A DNA stretch of 36,287 nucleotides from NCBI GenBank assembly GCA_016282395.1, contig JAEEKL010000166.1:1-36287 (forward strand), given 5' to 3'. This DNA is from Bacteroidales bacterium. GTDB lineage: Bacteria > Bacteroidota > Bacteroidia > Bacteroidales > WCHB1-69. Positions 25,614-30,490 of the stretch are shown in pieces (position 1 is the first letter of the stretch; the number at the start of each line of letters is the position of its first letter). The notes under the pieces are model-generated. The model made no database searches and was not told where the DNA came from. It worked only from the letters and a program-made list of their open reading frames with translations. The translations under genes were made by a program, and so were the position numbers.

Positions 25614-26081
25614 ATGCCAATTTTAAAATTCAAAAACGGAGAATGGTGCGAACTGACACCGGAAGAAATCGAACAGGAAAAGATAATGGCAGAACAGAAA
25701 AGCCAAGAGGACGAGAAAGCCCGAATGGAGAGGCAACAGGAATTGGCCAAGCAGTACGGTGCCGAAGTCTGGAACGCTTCCATAGAACCCAGCCGTATGG
25801 AGGAGATCTATGAGGTGTGTTCATTGGAGCCCCAAACCTTGTGCGTCGACATCAGCGATGGCTTGATGACCTGCATTTGGGAAGACTACAGCAACAACGC
25901 TTACAAAAGGATAGACCTGTTGTACATCGACACGCTCGCCGTGCGCCGATTGTTGAACTGCGAGAACAACGCCGCTTTGTTTGAGGAGATGAAGAAACGC
26001 TTCGGCAGCGAAAACGGCATCGAGCTGATTGGCAACTGGCTGACCGAAAACGGGGTGTATTTCAAGAGGGAGGAGGAATAG
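25614..26081 (+). CDS. Unrecognised 155-residue protein
   Basis: It starts at MPILKFKNGEWCELTPEEIEQ, just after module B; an upstream start at 25482 would read through the promoter. Residues 20-45 are a charged helix, probably a coiled coil (EKIMAEQKSQEDEKARMERQ). The remainder looks globular (LCVDISDGLMTCIWEDYSNN, IDLLYIDTLAVRRLL). There is no signal peptide or membrane segment. I do not recognise a family. A strong terminator follows, so the gene is a single unit under the shared operator. Confidence 0.7.
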   Translation: MPILKFKNGEWCELTPEEIEQEKIMAEQKSQEDEKARMERQQELAKQYGAEVWNASIEPSRMEEIYEVCSLEPQTLCVDISDGLMTCIWEDYSNNAYKRIDLLYIDTLAVRRLLNCENNAALFEEMKKRFGSENGIELIGNWLTENGVYFKREEE

Positions 26082-26093
26082 ATATTACCGCAC

Positions 26094-26165
26094 AAGCCGT
26101 TCCTGCGAGAAGGTAGATTGGATGAAAGACTCCTCCTTGACAGTTTGCGGGAACGGCTTTTTTTT
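26094..26165 (+). terminator. Intrinsic terminator running into operator C
   Basis: AAGCCGTTCC (26094-26103) pairs perfectly with GGAACGGCTT (26150-26159), and eight T follow or overlap (26158-26165). The T-run shares its last three bases with the operator of the next module, which begins at 26163. Confidence 0.85.
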
Positions 26166-26211
26166 GCTACTAGCGAAAAACGCGCCCCGATTTCATTTCT
26201 TCCTATTTTTG
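26163..26211 (+). promoter_or_regulatory. Operator-promoter module C
   Basis: TTTGCTACTAGCGAA (26163-26177) is followed after 26 nt by TATTTTTG (26204-26211) and CCGCGT. It is the third near-identical copy of the ~58-bp module, with CGCCCCGATT conserved between operator and -7 box. Confidence 0.7.
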
Positions 26212-26238
26212 CCGCGTCAAACCAATAAAATTGAAGAA

Positions 26239-26418
26239 ATGGAAAAGAACAATCTCAAAGAAGAAGAATGGAACACCTATGAATGTGAAGTTTATCTTTC
26301 ACACTGTTCTTGTATCACCAAGTATGTCAAGGCTCCGACCTTGGAGGCGGCCATCGCCTATTTGGAGAAAAAGTACCCTGAGGCGACCTGCGTTATAGAA
26401 GCGGACCACTGGCGGTAG
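26239..26418 (+). CDS. Unrecognised 59-residue small protein
   Basis: The protein runs MEKNNLKEEEWNTYEC... to ADHWR and starts 27 nt after the -7 box of module C. The body (YVKAPTLEAAIAYLEKKYPE) predicts a helix between short strands. It has four Cys (three in YECEVYLSHCSC, one in ATCVIEADHW) and could bind a metal, but this is not shown. There is no known family. The strong dedicated promoter, preceding terminator and clean start support it as a real gene. Confidence 0.65.
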   Translation: MEKNNLKEEEWNTYECEVYLSHCSCITKYVKAPTLEAAIAYLEKKYPEATCVIEADHWR

Positions 26419-26486
26419 TGAGAGCTCGCTCACTCAGCTGTGTGCCCTCGCGGGCAGGAGGTTCCGCTTGACGCTGGCGCGTCTCG

Positions 26487-26619
26487 CGGAATGGTGCAAC
26501 GCGCTCGGGAAAGAAAAGGGAAAAGACGGGCGGCGGCCGGAACAGATCCGGCCACGGCACTATTCTCCCCGCCGCCCGCCTTTACCCCTTAACCCCGTCC
26601 GGCGGCGCACACCATTCCG
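26487..26619. repeat. Nested GC-rich inverted repeats
   Basis: The outer arms are CGGAATGGTG (26487-26496) and CACCATTCCG (26610-26619). The inner arms are GGGCGGCGG (26528-26536) and CCGCCGCCC (26569-26577). All arms are perfect and concentric, so the strand could fold into one long stem-loop. A related motif (GGTGCGCCGCGAAACGGGG) recurs near 26775. Confidence 0.6.
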
Positions 26620-26830
26620 TTTGCTTTGTCCAAGGATGTTCCGTGTGCGAATACAGCCCGACTAGGGCTGAAAGCTCGGTAGCCGGCAACGGCGGCATTG
26701 TCGTTACCCGCAAGCTGGTTAGGATTGCGGGGATCGCGGCGCGGGGGAAAATTCCGGGCGAGGGAATTGGGTGGTGCGCCGCGAAACGGGGTGATGTTTC
26801 GGACGGACGTGCGAGAGGGATTGAAGTGGA

Positions 26831-26930
26831 AATGATTTTGGCATGAGGGCGTATGCGATACGCCCGCACATGTTGTGCTCGTAGGGGCGTATCGCATACG
26901 CCCCTGTGGTGACGAATGGCCAAAATCATT
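26831..26930. repeat. 100-bp composite palindromic element
   Basis: The 12-bp terminal inverted repeats AATGATTTTGGC (26831-26842) and GCCAAAATCATT (26919-26930) enclose two inverted copies of one palindromic core: GGGCGTATGCGATACGCCC (26847-26865) and GGGCGTATCGCATACGCCC (26886-26904 approximately). The central spacer contains GCACATGTTGTGC. The right core, with its GTAG flank, belongs to the same GTAGGGGCG family as 4983-5010. Confidence 0.8.
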
Positions 26931-26962
26931 GGAGCGGAAAGCCCGACGGCGCGCCTTTCAAT

Positions 26963-26990
26963 GGTTATCGGTTATGGCTTATGGGTTATT
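26963..26990. repeat. Heptamer array GGTTATN
   Basis: Four tandem 7-mers read GGTTATC, GGTTATG, GCTTATG and GGTTATT. The array lies between genes, upstream of the conjugation operon. Confidence 0.7.
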
Positions 26991-27091
26991 GAGGGGGGAT
27001 TCGGGACTTTGGTGGAGAATGGCGCTCGGCGCGCCGGCTCGCCCAAATAAAAAAGAAGATGTGTATGCCCTGCAAGAAAAATCTGACCTAA

Positions 27092-27124
27092 TTGACTTGG
27101 ATTTCGGATTATTTTTTATCTTTG
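27092..27124 (+). promoter_or_regulatory. Promoter of the ubiquitin-like conjugation operon
   Basis: TTG (27092-27094) is followed after 22 nt by TATCTTTG (27117-27124). It lies about 56 nt before the first gene. No TTTGCTA inverted repeat is present, so this operon is not part of that operator set. Confidence 0.55.
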
Positions 27125-27179
27125 CATTTTCTTTTCAAATCCTTTAACGCAGAAGTTTTAATACGAGAATTTGAAAATT

Positions 27180-28256
27180 ATGGGAAAAAAACATAGAAGA
27201 ATCCGTCGCATGAAAAAGATAGTTTCATTTCCAGTGCTGTGCCATGGGCAAAGTCGTGATGATTTCCAAAAGAAGGAATTGGCTTTGTCCGAAGCGTCAC
27301 AATCCATTCCGCAGTGTGATTTGGCGATTTCCCCGAGTGATAAAGCCATCATTTATAAGAGCGAATTGGATTTTGTGTCGCGGTGTATTCTCGACTACCC
27401 TCATATCGAGACCGGGGGGCAGATGTTCGGCTATTGGACGGATGACGGCACTCCGGTCGTGTTATATACCATCGGGCCGGGACCTTGCGCCAACCACCAA
27501 ATAACGTTTTTCAATCAAGATTTGTCTTATTTGGAGTCTGTCGGGAACGTGCTGGTCAGAAAGTACGGGCTTCAGCATATCGGCGAGTGGCATTCTCACC
27601 ACAGATTGGGGTTGGCGCATCCAAGCGGACACGACGCTTCCTCCATGGCAAAAGGGCTGGTGGAAAGCAAACGCAACCGTTTTCTGCTTTGTATCGGCAA
27701 CATAACAGCTGACACGACGAAGCTGAACCCTTTCAATTTTGTGAACGGCAAAGGAACCGACTATGAGGAAGCGCATTGGATGGTTAAGCCGGCAGACAGC
27801 CCATTCCGCGAGCTGATTGACACGGAACTGCGGAACATGTTATGCCTACCAAACACCCCGCAACCCAATTATTCGGGTGTGGATTCGTGCAACTCGTTCC
27901 AGCCTGAAGCGAATGCAACGCCACATTATGATTCAGCGTATTGGCTGTCGGACAAAAATAACAATAAGGTGTTAAAAGCCATAATGGATTTCCTCAACTC
28001 GGATTTGTATGTTTTCAATCTGAAACCAATGCTGGATAATCAAAAACATGTCCATTTGACGTGTACGTACAACAGGGAACTGTCCATGACGGTCTCGTTT
28101 CCTTCCGGTTTCCCCAATGTCCCTCCGGTTTTCAAGATTTGCAAAACAGACTGGAACAATATGGAGACTCCATGTGAATTGATCCTTCCCGAATGGAGGT
28201 TTGACGGGGATATTTACAACTCATTCGTTGAATATTATAAAAACATAGAATTATGA
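27180..28256 (+). CDS. JAB/JAMM metallopeptidase with C-terminal E2/RWD-like domain
   Basis: The protein has 358 residues from ATG 27180; a TTG at 27171 and an ATG at 27210 are alternatives. The JAMM zinc motif is complete: Glu77 in IETGGQMFGY, His138 and His140 in GEWHSHH, Ser149 and Asp152 in HPSGHD. By family it should cut isopeptide or peptide bonds after a ubiquitin-like tail, that is, mature the modifier or remove it from targets. Residues ~260-358 (NKVLKAIMDFL..., MTVSFPSGFPNVPPVFKI) have the pattern of an E2/RWD fold, with the FPxxPP turn and two later Cys (321, 332). This may be a docking domain or a degenerate E2. It opens a seven-gene operon and overlaps the next gene by 4 nt (ATGA). 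Confidence 0.82.
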   Translation: MGKKHRRIRRMKKIVSFPVLCHGQSRDDFQKKELALSEASQSIPQCDLAISPSDKAIIYKSELDFVSRCILDYPHIETGGQMFGYWTDDGTPVVLYTIGPGPCANHQITFFNQDLSYLESVGNVLVRKYGLQHIGEWHSHHRLGLAHPSGHDASSMAKGLVESKRNRFLLCIGNITADTTKLNPFNFVNGKGTDYEEAHWMVKPADSPFRELIDTELRNMLCLPNTPQPNYSGVDSCNSFQPEANATPHYDSAYWLSDKNNNKVLKAIMDFLNSDLYVFNLKPMLDNQKHVHLTCTYNRELSMTVSFPSGFPNVPPVFKICKTDWNNMETPCELILPEWRFDGDIYNSFVEYYKNIEL

Positions 28257-28681
28257 TGGATAATGAACGCTATCAGGCCGAGCAAATGGTTCTTCGCGCC
28301 AAATTACCTGCGAATGCATATCGTTTTATGGATATGGGCACTGCGCACCCGTATATTCTCATGGCGGCACGTACCAATAAAGGGAATGTCTATACTTTGC
28401 GTATTGAACTTTCACAATTCCCGACATATATTCCCAAAGCCTTTGTGACAAAGATGCTTTACGCGAAGGATGGTCATGCGCTCGATGACCCGAGCTCCTC
28501 AATGCACACTCTTTCCAGTGAAAAAGGCTGGACGCGTATTTGTCACTATGGCTCTGCGTCTTGGAATCCCTATGTCTCAATATACAAAATCTATGTGAAG
28601 TGCAGACTGTGGCTGGAAATGTATGAACTCCATCTGAAAACGGGGAAGCACATAGACTATTATTTAAAACACCAAGCTTAA
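28253..28681 (+). CDS. Prokaryotic E2-like (UBC-fold) protein
   Basis: The protein has 142 residues. The order of elements is that of bacterial E2 proteins: a strand-rich start (YTLRIELSQFPTYIPKAFV, residues 47-65, with the yP..P turn), His85, then Cys97 in TRICHYGSASWNP as the probable catalytic Cys, and a C-terminal helix pair ending WLEMYELHLKTGKHIDYY (residues 120-137), the WL.xYe.y..TG pattern of these families. The expected role is to take a modifier from the E1 as a thioester and pass it to a target. It starts in the ATGA overlap with the JAB gene; ATG 28256 is a second possible start. Cys97 is inferred from position, not shown experimentally. Confidence 0.8.
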   Translation: MMDNERYQAEQMVLRAKLPANAYRFMDMGTAHPYILMAARTNKGNVYTLRIELSQFPTYIPKAFVTKMLYAKDGHALDDPSSSMHTLSSEKGWTRICHYGSASWNPYVSIYKIYVKCRLWLEMYELHLKTGKHIDYYLKHQA

Positions 28682-28711
28682 TACAAACGTTAACATTAAA
28701 ATATTAAAATT

Positions 28712-28885
28712 ATGGCAACTGATGAAGAAAAATTAGGCGAAGAAGTTCGCAAACAAGGTGAAGGAACGGCAATGACCGAACTTACTTTCAATCCGGCTAC
28801 CGGAGAATTTGAACAACGTCCGGAAGGCTCTTCAGGACCGGGAGAGGTGGTGACCACCATGACGAAAGAAGGTTTTGCCCAATAG
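28712..28885 (+). CDS. 57-residue acidic peptide in the modifier position of the operon
   Basis: The sequence starts MATDEEKLGEEVRKQGEGTA and ends MTKEGFAQ. It has about twice as many acidic as basic residues, little hydrophobic content and no predicted globular core, so it is probably disordered. It lies between the E2 and E1 genes (8 nt before the E1 start), where related operons encode the ubiquitin-like modifier. It is too short and polar for a beta-grasp fold and has no GG tail. Its C-terminus (KEG then FAQ) could be trimmed after Gly54 by the JAB peptidase; this is speculation. Residues 24-39 hold LTFNPATGEFEQRPEG, a motif also found twice in the membrane protein at 30202-30489. It could be a Pup-like tag, an adaptor or a substrate. 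It was found by reading the frame directly. Confidence 0.65.
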   Translation: MATDEEKLGEEVRKQGEGTAMTELTFNPATGEFEQRPEGSSGPGEVVTTMTKEGFAQ

Positions 28886-28893
28886 TCCAGGCT

Positions 28894-30189
28894 ATGAATG
28901 CAAACATTGTTTTGGAAGACGTGTCGCTTCCAATAGTGTATCTGAGTTCCGAAGAGATTGAGGCCTTTCGCGGTTCCAAGGAAGAGGTTGCGGAGGCGTT
29001 CTCGTATTTGTGGGAGGACGAGTCTGTTTATCACATCCACTTGACGCAACCCAAGCACTCTTTTGGGAAAAAAGAGAAAGTCTTGGTGGCGAAACACGCT
29101 TCAGATTTGGTGTCACGTTATTCGGACGATTCTTTTTTGTTCTTTTTGTTGGTCAACGAAGGGGACTGCCAACTGCAGATGCGGAAGAATGGCGAGATAC
29201 AAGCGTGTGATTTGAACTACATACCTTCAAAGGAGGACTTGTACTCAAGAAACAAGGGCATTTTGGAACTTGACATCTTGGAATCCAAACGGGTGATGAT
29301 TGTGGGTTTGGGCAGTTTCGGATCGCAAATCGCCATAGAATTGGCAAAAGCCGGTGTCGGAAATTTCGCCCTCTTTGATTTTGACAGGGTGGAACTGCAT
29401 AATCTTGCCCGCCACACGTGTACCACCAAGGATTTGGGCCGCTTGAAAACAGATGCCATTTATGATGCTGTCATCGGCAAAAACCCTTATGCCACGGTGG
29501 ATCGTTTCCCTGTCAATATCAATAAGAACATCGAGAATGGTTTGTTGGACGAAGAGGTTACGAAGGCGGATATCGTCATCTGCGCGACGGACAACAACCA
29601 AAGTCGCTTCAACCTTTCCGAAGCATTGGTGCGGCACCGAAAAATCGGCATTTTCGGTCGCGCCATCACGCGTGCGGAGGGTGGCGATGTCTTCCGTTAT
29701 CGTCCCGAAGGCCCCTGTTATTGCTGTATGGTGGGGTCCGGGGCCTTTAATTCCGCAGAGGAGGAAATCACCAATCTGGAGGCCGCGCGCCGGGATGGCC
29801 GCATCCCTGCCTATATGGCGCCCGAAGAGGCGGAAGCGGCGGTCCAAGTGGGTTTGTCAGCCGACATCGAGCCCATCTGCAATCTTATGGTCAAATTGAC
29901 CCTTATGGAGCTCTCCCGCGGCAAGGCTTCCGGCATATCCTCGCTTGAGCAGGATCTGGTCTATGACTACTATATTTGGGCCAACAGGCGCGAAAACAAA
30001 TACTCGAACTGGGCCGCGTTGCCGCAATCAGCGAATATGCCGACCGTTTTGCGCTGGTATGGCGCCAGAATACAAAAGGATGAAGGCTGTCCCGTCTGTT
30101 CGCACACACTCCGTTTAGACGAAGGAGAGGATGTCTTTACGCTTACGGACATCGATGTGAATCTGGACACAGAAGGCCTTTCACTTTAA
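28894..30189 (+). CDS. ThiF/E1-like activating enzyme with extra N-terminal domain
   Basis: The protein has 431 residues. Residues ~130-345 are the E1/ThiF adenylation domain: GLGSFGS (138-144) for nucleotide, FDFDRVELHNLARH (161-174) with the Asp and Arg of the family, RLKTDAI with Lys185, and CATDNNQSRFN (230-240). CYCC (275-278) and CPVC (399-402) probably form a zinc site. Cys329 (EPICNL) and Cys176 are candidates for a thioester Cys. The first ~125 residues are an unrecognised domain, perhaps for binding the modifier or E2. The expected reaction is ATP-dependent adenylation of a modifier C-terminus, followed by transfer to the E2 at 28253-28681. The gene is not linked to thiamine or molybdopterin genes, which supports a conjugation role. 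Confidence 0.87.
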   Translation: MNANIVLEDVSLPIVYLSSEEIEAFRGSKEEVAEAFSYLWEDESVYHIHLTQPKHSFGKKEKVLVAKHASDLVSRYSDDSFLFFLLVNEGDCQLQMRKNGEIQACDLNYIPSKEDLYSRNKGILELDILESKRVMIVGLGSFGSQIAIELAKAGVGNFALFDFDRVELHNLARHTCTTKDLGRLKTDAIYDAVIGKNPYATVDRFPVNINKNIENGLLDEEVTKADIVICATDNNQSRFNLSEALVRHRKIGIFGRAITRAEGGDVFRYRPEGPCYCCMVGSGAFNSAEEEITNLEAARRDGRIPAYMAPEEAEAAVQVGLSADIEPICNLMVKLTLMELSRGKASGISSLEQDLVYDYYIWANRRENKYSNWAALPQSANMPTVLRWYGARIQKDEGCPVCSHTLRLDEGEDVFTLTDIDVNLDTEGLSL

Positions 30190-30201
30190 TGCTAAAAGAT
30201 T

Positions 30202-30489
30202 ATGGGATATATTTACGATAATGAAACCGGTGAATTCAGACCTACGGGAAATACGTCCCATAACAACACCTCTTCAGGGGGATATGTTTACGATGATGAA
30301 ACTGGTGAATTCAGACATTCGGGAAATACGTCTCGTAACAGCACCTCTTCAAGACGTCGGCGAAGTACTCCGACGACACCTTCGTCAGATGGATGTTTTG
30401 ACGGATGTCTGAGTGGATGTCTGTTGGATAACATTGGATGCGTTATTTGGTTTATTGTGCTTGTGATTTTAATGCAAATGTGTTTGTAA
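30202..30489 (+). CDS. Small membrane protein with two TGEF-motif repeats and Cys-rich transmembrane end
   Basis: The protein has 95 residues. Residues 2-19 and 27-44 are near-identical repeats (GYIYDNETGEFRPTGNTS and GYVYDDETGEFRHSGNTS). Next come a basic Arg-rich stretch (residues 51-54) and then a C-terminal hydrophobic helix (about 77-93, IGCVIWFIVLVILMQM) with five Cys (65, 69, 73, 80, 94). The arrangement suggests a C-tail-anchored inner-membrane protein with a soluble N-terminal bait. The TGEF motif also occurs in the 57-residue peptide of the operon, so both may bind the same partner, for example the Clp N-domain or the TerB-like protein (inference). It lies 12 nt after the E1 stop and 1 nt before the ClpB-like gene. 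Confidence 0.75.
   Translation: MGYIYDNETGEFRPTGNTSHNNTSSGGYVYDDETGEFRHSGNTSRNSTSSRRRRSTPTTPSSDGCFDGCLSGCLLDNIGCVIWFIVLVILMQMCL
30205..30354 (+). repeat. Two-copy 75-bp tandem duplication within the small membrane protein gene
   Basis: The segment from 30205 repeats from 30280 with a 75-bp period and few differences, giving the two 25-residue TGEF repeats. An EcoRI-like GAATTC lies at the same place in each copy. Confidence 0.75.
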
Positions 30490-30490
30490 G

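Larger units (their letters stand above)
26419..27091. other. Gene-free, partly GC-rich segment with nested inverted repeats
   Basis: About 670 nt separate the 59-residue gene from the conjugation operon promoter. Small hairpins lie right after the stop (AGTGAG/CTCACT, 26417-26434; GCCC/GGGC, 26444-26455). They are followed by a large inverted-repeat structure (26487-26619), a composite palindrome (26831-26930) and a heptamer array (26963-26990). Open frames here have no protein-like features. The composition differs from both flanks, so the segment may be the scar of a mobile element or a structured RNA. Confidence 0.55.

Noticed and set aside
26468-27147. Open frames in the GC-rich segment
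   Set aside because: They consist of inverted repeats and biased composition, have no recognisable domain, and overlap the nested palindromes.
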